Below, piece by piece: positions 7,086 to 15,222 of a DNA stretch of 43,274 nucleotides; position 1 is the stretch's first letter, and every line of letters begins with the position of its first letter. The DNA is from an uncultured beta proteobacterium (GTDB lineage: Bacteria; Pseudomonadota; Gammaproteobacteria; Burkholderiales; Burkholderiaceae_C), in assembly GCA_903844215.1 (NCBI GenBank), contig CAIMSP010000081.1, positions 1 to 43,274 of the forward strand, given 5' to 3'. The position numbers were made by a program, and so were the translations under genes. The notes beneath the pieces were generated by a model. It was not told where the DNA came from, made no database searches, and saw only the letters and a list, made by a program, of their open reading frames with translations.

Positions 7086-8459
7086 TTAAGAAACCCAGGC
7101 GCACTCGCAGGTGAAGTGGCGCAGGTACTGGGGCTGCTTGGTGATCTTCACGCCGCGGATGGAAGCGGCCTTTTCCTTGACCTCGGCAATCACTTCGGCG
7201 GCGTAGTCGAAGTGCGACTGCGTGTACATGCGCCGTGGAAATGCCAGCCGCACCAGTTCCATGCTGTGGTAGGTCTCGACGCCACTGTCCAGTCGCTTGC
7301 CAAACATCACCGAGCCGATTTCCACGCCGCGGATGCCGCCTTCCAGATACAGCGCATTGCACAGCGCCCAGGCCGGATAGTGTGCAATCGGCATGTCCGG
7401 CAGCACGGTGCGCGCGTCGATGTAAACCGCGTGTCCGCCCGTGGGCTTGACGAAGCCGACTCCGGCGGCTTCGAGCCGCTCGCCCAGATACTCGGCGGTG
7501 CGCAAGCGGTAGCGCAGGTAATCCTCGTCCATGCCTTCAACCAGGCCCACGGCCAGCGCTTCCAGGTCGCGTCCGGCCAGGCCGCCGTAAGTGGGGAAGC
7601 CTTCGGTCAGGATCAGCATGTTGCGCACCGAGTCCATCCATTCGTCGCTGCGCAGCACGATGAAGCCCCCGATGTTGACCATGCCATCCTTCTTGGCGCT
7701 CATGGTGCAGCCGTCGGCCAGCGCGAACATCTCCTGCACGATGGACTTGATGGGCGTGTTCTCGTAGCCCGGTTCGCGCATCTTGATGAACATCGCGTTC
7801 TCGGAGAAGCGGCACACGTCCATGATCAGCGGCTTGCCGTATTTCTTCAGCAGGGCGGCATAGGCGCGCATATTCGCCATCGAGACCGGCTGGCCTCCGC
7901 CGGTGTTGTTGGTCACCGTGATCATGCCGAAGGGAACGCGCTGCCCCTCCGTTTGCAGCAGCAACTCGACCCGCTCCAGGTCGATGTTGCCCTTGAAGGG
8001 GTAGATCAGCGCCGGCTGCAGACCTTGGGGAATCACCAGATCGCGCGCTTCGATGCCCAGGTATTCCAGGTTCGCGCGGGTGGTGTCGAAGTGGCAGTTG
8101 TTGGGCACCAGGTCGCCCTTTTTGCAAACGGCGGTGAACAGTACTTTTTCCGCAGCCCGGCCCTGATGGGTGGGCAGGAAGTGCTTCATGCCGGTGATGT
8201 CCTGGATCACTTTTTCCAGGCGGTAAAAACTGCGCGCACCGGCGTAGCTTTCATCGCCCTCCATGATCGCGCCCCATTGGCGCGACGACATCGCGCCCGT
8301 GCCCGAGTCGGTGAGCCAGTCGATCAGCACGTCTTCGGCGCGCAGCTTGAAGACGTTGAGTTTGGCCTCTTCCAACATCGAGTCGCGCTCGGCGCGCGTG
8401 GTCATGCGGATGGGTTCGACGCTTTTGATGCGGAAGGGTTCGATCAGGGTTTTTGGCAT
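7086..8459 (-). CDS. tnaA: Tryptophanase (tryptophan indole-lyase)
   Basis: This 457-aa beta-eliminating lyase uses PLP to convert L-tryptophan into indole, pyruvate and ammonia. The PLP lysine lies in MSAKKDGMV (K256/K257). Family members split into tryptophanases and tyrosine phenol-lyases. Here the discriminating positions are tryptophanase-like: Asp in HFDTTR (D125; Thr in the phenol-lyase), Ile in GVEIGS (Arg in the phenol-lyase) and His in LRHFTC (H448; Phe in the phenol-lyase). No TnaC-like leader peptide is evident upstream. The ribosome binding site is weak. It is the first of several minus-strand genes, separated from argF by a duplicated argF tail. Activity on other amino acids remains possible. 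Confidence 0.85.
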   Translation of the reverse strand: MPKTLIEPFRIKSVEPIRMTTRAERDSMLEEAKLNVFKLRAEDVLIDWLTDSGTGAMSSRQWGAIMEGDESYAGARSFYRLEKVIQDITGMKHFLPTHQGRAAEKVLFTAVCKKGDLVPNNCHFDTTRANLEYLGIEARDLVIPQGLQPALIYPFKGNIDLERVELLLQTEGQRVPFGMITVTNNTGGGQPVSMANMRAYAALLKKYGKPLIMDVCRFSENAMFIKMREPGYENTPIKSIVQEMFALADGCTMSAKKDGMVNIGGFIVLRSDEWMDSVRNMLILTEGFPTYGGLAGRDLEALAVGLVEGMDEDYLRYRLRTAEYLGERLEAAGVGFVKPTGGHAVYIDARTVLPDMPIAHYPAWALCNALYLEGGIRGVEIGSVMFGKRLDSGVETYHSMELVRLAFPRRMYTQSHFDYAAEVIAEVKEKAASIRGVKITKQPQYLRHFTCECAWVS

Positions 8460-8570
8460 GGCGGCACTTTGAGTTTGGCAAATGAAGGCGCAAAGGTAGC
8501 ACCGGCCAAAACGTCGTGGTGTCGGCTATTTCCAACAGGCGGGAAAAAAATCTGGCTTTGCAGCGACGGG

Positions 8571-8632
8571 TCAGTCGATGCGCCCGAGCAGCAGGTACTC
8601 CATGAGTGCCTTTTGCACGTGCAGGCGGTTTT
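8571..8632 (-). repeat. Duplicated 3' end of argF, downstream copy
   Basis: These 62 bases repeat the last 62 bases of argF (8693-8754) with two mismatches, including the stop codon. The period is 122 bases. The copy has no start of its own and is not expected to be translated except by readthrough or frameshift. The 60 bases between the copies are unrelated to argF and include the palindrome GCTGGCGCCAGC (8641-8652). Confidence 0.9.
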
Positions 8633-8692
8633 GCCTTTTGGCTGGCGCCAGCGAAACCGCCCATGGCCCTTGCGGGCCTGAGCATCGACTTG

Positions 8693-9604
8693 TCAGTCGA
8701 TGCGCCCGAGCAAGAGGTACTCCATGAGTGCCTTTTGCACGTGCAGGCGGTTTTCCGCTTCGTCCCAGACGACGGATTGCGGGCCGTCGATGACGTCGGC
8801 GGCGACCTCTTCGCCGCGGTGCGCTGGCAGACAGTGCATGAACAGCGCCTCGGGCTTGGCGCCGCGCATCATCTCGGCGTCGACGCACCAGTTGGCAAAG
8901 GCCGTTTTCCGCGCCTCGTTTTCAGCCTCGTACCCCATGCTGGTCCAGACATCGGTCGTCACCAGATCCGCACCGGCGCAGGCCTGCAGCGGGTCATCAA
9001 ACACCTGGTAGCTGTCGGACGAACGGATGCCGGCAACCGACTGATCCACCTCGTAGCCACTGGGCGTGCTCAGGTGGACCTTGAAGCCCAGGATTTCGCT
9101 CGCCTGCAGCCAGGTGTTGGCCATGTTGTTGCCGTCGCCGACCCAGGCCACGGTCTTGCCCTGGATCGAGCCGCGGTGTTCGATGAAGGTGAAGATGTCG
9201 GCCAGGATTTGGCAGGGATGAAACTCATTCGTCAGGCCGTTGATCACGGGCACCCTGGAATGCCCGGCAAAGCGCTCGATCTTGGTCTGCTCGAAGGTGC
9301 GGATCATCACCAGATCGACCATGCGGCTGATGACCTTGGCGCTGTCTTCGATCGGCTCGGCCCGGCCCAACTGGCTGTCGCCGGTGGTCAGATGCACGAC
9401 GCTGCCGCCGAGCTGGTACATGCCGGTCTCAAAGCTGACGCGGGTGCGCGTCGAAGCCTTTTCGAAAATCATCGCCAGCGTGCGGTCCAGCAGCGTCTGA
9501 TGCCTTTCGTAGGATTTGAACTTCTTCTTGATGAAGGCGGCGCGCTCGAACAAATAGGCGTATTCCGAGGCGCTGAGGTCGCTGAATTGGAGGTAATGTT
9601 TCAT
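8693..9604 (-). CDS. argF: Ornithine carbamoyltransferase
   Basis: The 303-aa enzyme makes citrulline from ornithine and carbamoyl phosphate. The carbamoyl-phosphate loop STRTR is at 51-55, HPCQ at 129-132, and the ornithine-side HCLP at 257-260. Length is normal. It lies 27 bases after argD on the same strand, with a purine-rich GAAGAA before the ATG, so argD-argF form an arginine biosynthesis operon. Carbamoyl phosphate is supplied by carAB, which is also in this window. The 3' end is duplicated downstream. Confidence 0.95.
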   Translation of the reverse strand: MKHYLQFSDLSASEYAYLFERAAFIKKKFKSYERHQTLLDRTLAMIFEKASTRTRVSFETGMYQLGGSVVHLTTGDSQLGRAEPIEDSAKVISRMVDLVMIRTFEQTKIERFAGHSRVPVINGLTNEFHPCQILADIFTFIEHRGSIQGKTVAWVGDGNNMANTWLQASEILGFKVHLSTPSGYEVDQSVAGIRSSDSYQVFDDPLQACAGADLVTTDVWTSMGYEAENEARKTAFANWCVDAEMMRGAKPEALFMHCLPAHRGEEVAADVIDGPQSVVWDEAENRLHVQKALMEYLLLGRID

Positions 9605-9631
9605 GGCGCTATGGGTTATTCTTCGGGCGCT

Positions 9632-10843
9632 TCAGGCGCTCTCGGCGAGCAAGGCCTTGATCAACGGACACAGGATGGCTGCGACTTCGTCGGCCTGCGC
9701 CAGCGTCATGATCAGCGCCGGCACGAGCCGGATCACGCTGTCGGCGGTGACGCTGATGAGCAGCCCTGCATCGGCGCTGCGCTGGGTCAGCACGTTGCAC
9801 GGCTTGGCCAGCTCGACGCCGATCATCAAGCCCTGGCCGCGGACCTCCTTCACGCCGCCGTTGGCCAGCTCTGCCGCCAGTGTGTGCGTGAGCACGGCCC
9901 TCAGGTGCTCTCCCACCAAGGCCGCGTGCGCCAGCAGACCGTCTTCTTCGATGATGCGGATGGTCTCGACCCCGGCGCGCATGGCCAGCGGATTGCCGCC
10001 AAAGGTGGTGCCGTGGTTGCCGGGCTGAAAGATGTTGGCGGCACGCGGTCCTGCCACCACCGCGCCCACCGGCACGCCCGAGCCCAGCCCCTTGGCCAAG
10101 GGCATCACGTCGGGAACGATCCCGGCCCATTGATGCGCAAACCATTTGCCGGTACGGCCCATGCCGCACTGCACCTCGTCGATCATCAGCAGCCAGTCGC
10201 GTTCGTCGCACAGTTGGCGCACCTGTTGCAGATACTCGACACGCATGGGGTGGATGCCGCCTTCGCCCTGGATGGTCTCGAAGAACACGGCCACCACATT
10301 CGGGTTGTTCGCCGTGGCGTTCTTGAGCGCCTCCATGTCGTTGAGCGGGACACGGATAAAGCCTTCGACCAGCGGGCCAAAACCGGCTTGCACCTTGGGG
10401 TTGCCGGTCGCGCTCAAGGTGGCGATGGAGCGGCCGTGAAACGCCTTGTCGTAGACCACGATCTCGGGGCGCTCGATGCCCTTGTCGTGGCCGAACTTGC
10501 GCGCCAGTTTGAGCGCGGCTTCGTTCGCCTCGAGTCCGGTGGAGCAGAAGAACACATTCGTCATGCCCGACAGTTCCACCAGCTTGGCGGCCAGTCGCTC
10601 CTGATTCGGCACATGGTAGTAGTTGCAGCTGTGAATGATCTTGGCAATCTGGTCCTGCAGTGCCGGCACCAGCTTGGGGTGGTTGTGGCCCAAGGTGTTG
10701 ACCGCGATGCCGGCGAGCGCGTCCAGATACGATTTGCCATTGATGTCCCAGACCCGGCAGCCCTGGCCGTGCGACAGGGCGATGGGCAGTCGCCCATAGG
10801 TGTTCATGACATGGGGTGAGGATGCCTCGAGCAACGCGGTCAT
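9632..10843 (-). CDS. argD: Acetylornithine/succinyldiaminopimelate aminotransferase
   Basis: This 403-aa class III PLP aminotransferase includes the cofactor region LLMIDEVQCGMGRTG and the PLP lysine in PLAKGLGSGVPVGA. It converts N-acetylglutamate semialdehyde to N-acetylornithine and, in many bacteria, also acts in lysine synthesis. ATG 10843 is chosen because GGAGG stands just before it; the reading frame is open to a TTG four codons upstream within that site. It is the first gene of the argD-argF pair. Confidence 0.93.
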   Translation of the reverse strand: MTALLEASSPHVMNTYGRLPIALSHGQGCRVWDINGKSYLDALAGIAVNTLGHNHPKLVPALQDQIAKIIHSCNYYHVPNQERLAAKLVELSGMTNVFFCSTGLEANEAALKLARKFGHDKGIERPEIVVYDKAFHGRSIATLSATGNPKVQAGFGPLVEGFIRVPLNDMEALKNATANNPNVVAVFFETIQGEGGIHPMRVEYLQQVRQLCDERDWLLMIDEVQCGMGRTGKWFAHQWAGIVPDVMPLAKGLGSGVPVGAVVAGPRAANIFQPGNHGTTFGGNPLAMRAGVETIRIIEEDGLLAHAALVGEHLRAVLTHTLAAELANGGVKEVRGQGLMIGVELAKPCNVLTQRSADAGLLISVTADSVIRLVPALIMTLAQADEVAAILCPLIKALLAESA

Positions 10844-10957
10844 GCTGACCTCCAAAAAACAGTTGGGAAAAAGGGAGTTCAGCGAAGAAAGCTTGGCCGC
10901 TGAAGCCTGATTTTAGGCGCTGCGCGCAGGCGCCGACCGCCGGGCGCGCTGCCGGGC

Positions 10958-11263
10958 CTATTTGAGGGAGAGCACCCAGGCCGCCAATTTCTTGGATTCG
11001 GCTTCGGTGACTTGTGCATTCGCCGGCATGGGAACCGGACCCCAAACCCCGGCTCCGCCCTTCATGATCTTGAGCGCCAATCTGTCAGCGGCGGTTTTGT
11101 CGCCCTTGTACTTGACCGCCACCTCCTTGTAGGCTGGGCCCACGACCTTCTTGTCCAATGCGTGGCAGGCCATGCAATTGCGCGAAGTCGCCAGCGCCTG
11201 ATCAGCCCAGGCCGGAGCGGCGATCACACAGAGGGTCGAGAGGGCCAGCATTGCACGTTTCAT
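10958..11263 (-). CDS. Small periplasmic class I cytochrome c (c551/c5 type)
   Basis: The 101-aa precursor has a Sec signal peptide (cleavage likely after AWA at residue 20) and one haem site C30-M-A-C33-H34. The distal methionine is probably the one in VPMPAN. The mature protein of ~81 residues matches monohaem cytochrome c551/c-555 electron carriers. It is separated from argD by 114 bases and probably has its own promoter. Its redox partners are unknown; a link to the AOR cluster is not supported because AOR electrons go to NAD+ in the cytoplasm. Confidence 0.88.
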   Translation of the reverse strand: MKRAMLALSTLCVIAAPAWADQALATSRNCMACHALDKKVVGPAYKEVAVKYKGDKTAADRLALKIMKGGAGVWGPVPMPANAQVTEAESKKLAAWVLSLK

Positions 11264-11294
11264 GAGGTTTCCTGTGGAGTACGGTTTGATTACA

Positions 11295-11461
11295 CTAGTG
11301 CGCCGACACAGAAGTAGTGGAACAAAATGAAAGTGATGGATTCGCGCTCAGGCCTAGGCGCAAAGCGCAGACATAGCGGTGGCTATGGCGAGCATTTGCA
11401 ACGACGGCATGGGTGCGAAGGCGCGCTTTCATGTTTCGATACTTCTGGGTTGGAGTACTAG
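11295..11461. mobile_element. MITE-like repeat, complete right copy
   Basis: This 167-bp element is bounded by CTAG on both sides (11295-11298, 11458-11461). The ends match as imperfect inverted repeats of ~22 bp, with 18 matches by eye, sharing CTAGT, CC and CAGAAGTA. It is inverted relative to the copy at 1-158. It lies in the 266-bp gap between the cytochrome gene and the Trp-rich small protein, which holds no other gene. CTAG is either a 4-bp target duplication or part of the end. It encodes no transposase. Confidence 0.75.
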
Positions 11462-11529
11462 ATCAACGCGAATTCAGTCGGCGCCGTTGACGCCGGGGTT
11501 TCGTTTGCTGCAATTCAGAGGAGTGGCTG

Positions 11530-11772
11530 ATGTATTTTTTGGGACTCGGACTGGTTTTGCTGCTGCTCAAGAGCTTGCAAATTGGCATCGTTGCCAACTG
11601 GGACTGGTGGCTCGTGCTGTCGCCGTTTCTTCTGGCCGTGCTCTGGTGGTCCTGGGCCGATCGTTCGGGCTACACCAAGAAAAAGGAAACGGAAAAGATC
11701 GATCAGCGCAAGCGCGATCGCATCGAGAAAAGCCGCGCCGCCTTGCGCGAGCCGCCGCAACGACCGCATTGA
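11530..11772 (+). CDS. Small Trp-rich membrane protein (TIGR04438-like)
   Basis: The 80-aa protein has a hydrophobic N-terminal helix (residues 1-20), a second hydrophobic segment (28-42) and a highly charged C-terminal tail (KKKETEKIDQRKRDRIEK). Tryptophans cluster in NWDWW and LWWSWADRSG. This pattern is that of the small Trp-rich protein family found in Burkholderiales; function is unknown. GAGGAG precedes the ATG. It converges with ilvD. Confidence 0.8.
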   Translation: MYFLGLGLVLLLLKSLQIGIVANWDWWLVLSPFLLAVLWWSWADRSGYTKKKETEKIDQRKRDRIEKSRAALREPPQRPH

Positions 11773-11797
11773 GGCGGGCTCCCTCAGCCGTCAATTT

Positions 11798-13477
11798 TCA
11801 GTAGTCATCCAGTACGGCGCCGCGGCTCGCGGTGGAGGCGTTGAAGGCAAATTTCGCTTGCACGCCGCGCGTGTAACGCGGTGCCGGTGGCGTCCAACCC
11901 ACTTTGCGCTGCGCCAGTTCGGCGTCGCTGATGTTGAGTTGCAGCAGCAGTTGGCGCGCGTCGATGGTGATGGAGTCGTTCTCTTGCACGAAGGCGATGT
12001 TGCCGCCGGCGGCGGCTTCCGGCGCCACATGTCCCACCACCATGCCCCAGGTGCCGCCCGAGAAGCGGCCATCGGTGATCAGTCCGACGCTTTCACCCAG
12101 GCCTGCGCCGATCAGCGCGCCGGTCGGGGCCAGCATTTCGGGCATGCCCGGGCCGCCCTTGGGCCCGAGGTAGCGCAGCACCATCACGTCGCCAGCGACG
12201 ATCTTTCCGGCAAGAATGGCCTGGAGGGCCGACTGCTCGTCGTCGAACACCCGCGCCGGGCCGGTGATCACCGGGTTTTTCAATCCGGTGATTTTCGCCA
12301 CCGCGCCCTCGGGCGAGAGGTTGCCCTTGAGGATCGCCAGGTGTCCCTGGGCGTACATCGGTTGGTCGAACGGGCGGATCACGTCCTGGTCGGCGCGCGG
12401 CGCGACCGCAACGTCCTTGAGCACTTCGGCGATGGTCTGGCCGGTGATGGTGATGCAGTCGCCGTGCAGCAGTCCAGCGTTGAGCAGCATCTTCATGACC
12501 TGGGGAATGCCGCCGGCGCGATGCAGGTCCACGGCCAGATACTTGCCACTGGGCTTCAAGTCGCACAGCACCGGCGTCTTTTGCCGAACGCGTTCGAAGT
12601 CGTCGATCGTCCATTCGACCTCGGCCGCGTGCGCAATCGCCAGGAAGTGCAGCACCGCGTTGGTGGAGCCACCCGTGGCCATGATCACGGACACGGCGTT
12701 CTCGATGGACTTGCGCGTGACGATGTCGCGCGGTTTCAAATCGTTCTTGATGGCTTCGATCAGCACCTTGGCCGATTCGCGTGCCGAGTCCACTTTCTCT
12801 TCGTGCGGATTGGCCATGGTGCTGGAGTAGGCGAGCGAGATGCCCAGCGCTTCAAAGGCGGAGGACATGGTGTTGGCCGTGTACATGCCGCCGCAGGAGC
12901 CGGGTCCTGGAATGGCGCGGTGTTCGATCTCGTTCAGGTCATGGTCGCTCAGGCGCCCCGCCGCGTTTTCGCCGACGGCTTCGAACACGCTCACGATGTT
13001 CAGATCGCGTCCCTGATAACTGCCTGGCAGGATGGTGCCGCCATAGACGAAGATCGCCGGAACATTGGCGCGCAGCATGCCCATCAAGCCGCCAGGCATG
13101 TTCTTGTCGCAGCCGCCGACGACGAGCACGCCATCCATCCATTGGCCTTGCACGCAGGTTTCAATGCAGTCCGAGATGACTTCACGGCTCACCAGCGAAT
13201 ACTTCATGCCCTCGGTTCCCATGGCCATGCCGTCGGAGATCGTGGGCGTGCCAAACACCTGGGCATTGCCGCCGGCCTCTTCGATGCCGGCGATGGCCGC
13301 GTCGGCGAGTTTTTGCAGGCCTGAATTGCACGGCGTGATGGTGCTGTGGCCGTTCGCCACGCCCACCATCGGTTTGACGAAATCACCGTCCTCATAGCCC
13401 ATGGCGTAGTACATGGAGCGATTGGGTGCGCGGGCCTTGCCCTCGGTGATGTTTCGGCTGCGGCGGTTGATTGGCAT
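11798..13477 (-). CDS. ilvD: Dihydroxy-acid dehydratase
   Basis: The 559-aa protein catalyses the dehydration of 2,3-dihydroxy acids in valine, leucine and isoleucine synthesis. Fe-S and active-site cysteines are visible at C50 (TPCNSG), C123 (GGCDKNMPG) and C195 ([12 protein letters not shown]). ATG 13477 is chosen, with GGAGAG upstream, because the sequence from MPINRRSR matches the family start; the open frame extends further but is not family-like. It diverges from lgt across ~100 bases. Confidence 0.95.
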   Translation of the reverse strand: MPINRRSRNITEGKARAPNRSMYYAMGYEDGDFVKPMVGVANGHSTITPCNSGLQKLADAAIAGIEEAGGNAQVFGTPTISDGMAMGTEGMKYSLVSREVISDCIETCVQGQWMDGVLVVGGCDKNMPGGLMGMLRANVPAIFVYGGTILPGSYQGRDLNIVSVFEAVGENAAGRLSDHDLNEIEHRAIPGPGSCGGMYTANTMSSAFEALGISLAYSSTMANPHEEKVDSARESAKVLIEAIKNDLKPRDIVTRKSIENAVSVIMATGGSTNAVLHFLAIAHAAEVEWTIDDFERVRQKTPVLCDLKPSGKYLAVDLHRAGGIPQVMKMLLNAGLLHGDCITITGQTIAEVLKDVAVAPRADQDVIRPFDQPMYAQGHLAILKGNLSPEGAVAKITGLKNPVITGPARVFDDEQSALQAILAGKIVAGDVMVLRYLGPKGGPGMPEMLAPTGALIGAGLGESVGLITDGRFSGGTWGMVVGHVAPEAAAGGNIAFVQENDSITIDARQLLLQLNISDAELAQRKVGWTPPAPRYTRGVQAKFAFNASTASRGAVLDDY

Positions 13478-13577
13478 GATCTGGCTCTCCAAAATCGGGG
13501 GTGATGTGCGGGTGATGACTGGTGCCGAGTGTAATTCGAGCGCGAGCGCTTTCTCGTGGCTGCGGCACAATCGCGCC

Positions 13578-14393
13578 ATGCTCATTCAACCGCAAATCAA
13601 TCCCGTCGCGCTTCAGTTGGGTCCGCTGGCCGTGCACTGGTACGGCCTGACCTATCTGGCGGCCTTCGGTCTGTTCATGTTCTTGGGGCTGCGCCGGCTG
13701 AACCAGCAACCCTTTGCCTCGGTGACCGGCGCGGGCGCCTGGAGCCGCAGGGACGTCGAGGACATCCTGTTCCTGGGCGTCATGGGCGTCGTTCTCGGCG
13801 GCCGCCTGGGCTACTGTCTGTTCTACAAGCCGGCTTACTACGCAGCGCACCCGCTCGAGGTGTTTGCCGTGTGGCAAGGCGGCATGAGTTTTCACGGCGG
13901 CATGCTGGGCGTGCTGGTGTCGCAACTGTGGTTTGCCAAATCGCGCCAAAAGCCCTGGCTGCAAGTGGTCGACTTTGTCACGCCCTGCGTTCCCACCGGA
14001 CTGGCGATGGGGCGCATCGGCAACTTCATCAACGGCGAGCTCTGGGGCCGGGTCGCGTCTCCTGACCTGCCCTGGGCCATGGTGTTTCGCGGTGCCGGCA
14101 ATGCGCCGCGCCATCCGTCGCAGATCTACAATTTTTTGCTCGAAGGTGTGCTGTTGTTCATCCTGATGTGGAGCTACGCGCGCAAGCAGCGCAAAGAGGG
14201 GCAGGTGGCTGCGGCGTTCCTGATCGGTTACGGCAGCTTGCGTTTTGGTGCGGAATTCTTTCGTGAGCCCGACGACTTCCTCGGCTTGTTGTCGCTCGGT
14301 CTGAGCATGGGCCAGTGGTTGTGCCTGCCGATGATTGCCGCTGGCGCGGCTTTGTGGCTGTTCGCGCAAAAGCGCGAAGATTCACTGCTATAA
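13578..14393 (+). CDS. lgt: Prolipoprotein diacylglyceryl transferase
   Basis: This 271-aa inner-membrane enzyme transfers diacylglycerol from phosphatidylglycerol to the lipobox cysteine of prolipoproteins. It has several hydrophobic helices, the family motif FHGGMLGVL and the Lgt signature [16 protein letters not shown] 13578 fits the family N-terminus (start [12 protein letters not shown]). Its last codons contain a TTCGCGC/GCGCGAA hairpin, and its stop codon sits inside the -10 box of the following tRNA gene. Confidence 0.95.
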   Translation: MLIQPQINPVALQLGPLAVHWYGLTYLAAFGLFMFLGLRRLNQQPFASVTGAGAWSRRDVEDILFLGVMGVVLGGRLGYCLFYKPAYYAAHPLEVFAVWQGGMSFHGGMLGVLVSQLWFAKSRQKPWLQVVDFVTPCVPTGLAMGRIGNFINGELWGRVASPDLPWAMVFRGAGNAPRHPSQIYNFLLEGVLLFILMWSYARKQRKEGQVAAAFLIGYGSLRFGAEFFREPDDFLGLLSLGLSMGQWLCLPMIAAGAALWLFAQKREDSLL

Positions 14394-14394
14394 T
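14389..14394 (+). promoter_or_regulatory. -10 box of tRNA-Val
   Basis: A consensus TATAAT lies 23 bases before the tRNA, overlapping the lgt TAA stop. No good -35 box is seen; the region at that distance is part of a perfect 7-bp hairpin (14361-14378). Confidence 0.55.
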
Positions 14395-14416
14395 TCGCAT
14401 TGTCGAACAGACTTTC

Positions 14417-14493
14417 AGGCGCGTAGCTCAGCTGGTTAGAGCACCACCTTGACATGGTGGGGGTCGTTGGTTCGAGTCCAATCGCGCCTACCA
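14417..14493 (+). tRNA. tRNA-Val (GAC)
   Basis: The 77-nt gene folds as a standard cloverleaf. The acceptor stem AGGCGCG pairs with CGCGCCT, and the anticodon stem CCACC/GGTGG holds the loop TTGACAT. The T arm contains GTTCGAGTCC, and the CCA end is encoded (14491-14493). The anticodon GAC reads GUC and GUU. Confidence 0.97.
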
Positions 14494-14531
14494 ATTTTCC
14501 CGAACGTCATTGCATCTCCTCAGGGTAATCC

Positions 14532-14558
14532 TTGGGGCATGATTCCCCGCTTATTTTT
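14532..14558 (+). terminator. Weak terminator after tRNA-Val
   Basis: A short GGGG/CCCC stem (14534-14537, 14545-14548) is followed by GCTTATTTTT. The stem is short, so this is tentative. Confidence 0.3.
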
Positions 14559-14672
14559 AGAATCGGCAGCGATGCAAGCGTTGCGGGTACGGGTAGAGGG
14601 AAGGAGCTCTCTTTCTTGACTACGGGCGCACCTCAGCCGAAGTCTGGAAGCTAGCTTTGAAGGGAATTACCT

Positions 14673-15206
14673 GTGCCTACCACCAAGTCAGACGGCGCCA
14701 AAGCGGCGCAGCGTGTTGTTAAAAAATACCCCAATCGACGTCTCTACGATACGAGTTCGTCCAGTTACATCACCTTGGCCGACGTGAAGCGTCTGGTGAT
14801 GGCGGGCGAGCCGTTTGTGGTGCGTGACGCCAAGACCAACGAAGACCTGACGCGCGCCATCCTGCTGCAGATCATCCTGGAGGCCGAGGCCGGCGGCGCG
14901 CCCATCTTCACCGAAGCGGCACTGAGCAACATCATCCGTTTTTATGGCCACGCGATGCAGGGCTTCATGGGCTCCTGTCTGGAAGAAAACGTGCAGTCGA
15001 TGATGGACATTCAGAACAAGTTGACAGAACAGGCCAAGGGCCAATCGCCCGATCTGTGGGCACCGTTCACGAACCTGCAGTCGCCCTTGATGCAGAACAT
15101 GGTCGGCGGCTACGCGGAGAATTCCAGGAATGCCTTCGTGAAGATGCAGGAGCAAATGCAAAAGCAGGCTGAACAGATGCTGGGGGCGTTCGGATTAAAG
15201 CAATAA
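14673..15206 (+). CDS. phaR: Polyhydroxyalkanoate synthesis repressor PhaR
   Basis: The 177-aa protein has the PHB/PHA accumulation regulator DNA-binding domain at the N-terminus ([19 protein letters not shown] near 19-37). A conserved helical region follows, then a Met/Gln-rich tail. PhaR senses free granule surface and represses phasin and its own gene in PHB-making beta- and alphaproteobacteria. It starts at GTG 14673 behind GAAGGGAA. It is 16 bases upstream of rimO, so the two may be co-transcribed. The PHA synthase genes are not in the window. Confidence 0.92.
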   Translation: MPTTKSDGAKAAQRVVKKYPNRRLYDTSSSSYITLADVKRLVMAGEPFVVRDAKTNEDLTRAILLQIILEAEAGGAPIFTEAALSNIIRFYGHAMQGFMGSCLEENVQSMMDIQNKLTEQAKGQSPDLWAPFTNLQSPLMQNMVGGYAENSRNAFVKMQEQMQKQAEQMLGAFGLKQ

Positions 15207-15222
15207 CTGGGAGAATGCGAGG

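Noticed and set aside
7086..8459. Tyrosine phenol-lyase
   Set aside because: The positions that are Thr, Arg and Phe in that enzyme are Asp, Ile and His here, as in tryptophanase.
6516..8681. 721-aa plus-strand frame across the monooxygenase and antisense to tryptophanase
   Set aside because: It runs through two well-supported genes in the wrong frame and resembles no protein.
10911..10935. Terminator between the cytochrome gene and argD on the minus strand
   Set aside because: There is a GC-rich dyad but only TAAAAT follows, with no T-run; not convincing.
1..11461. Composite transposon carrying the AOR block
   Set aside because: The flanking elements encode no transposase, and the block contains core genes (argD, argF). 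Two separate insertions explain the data equally well.
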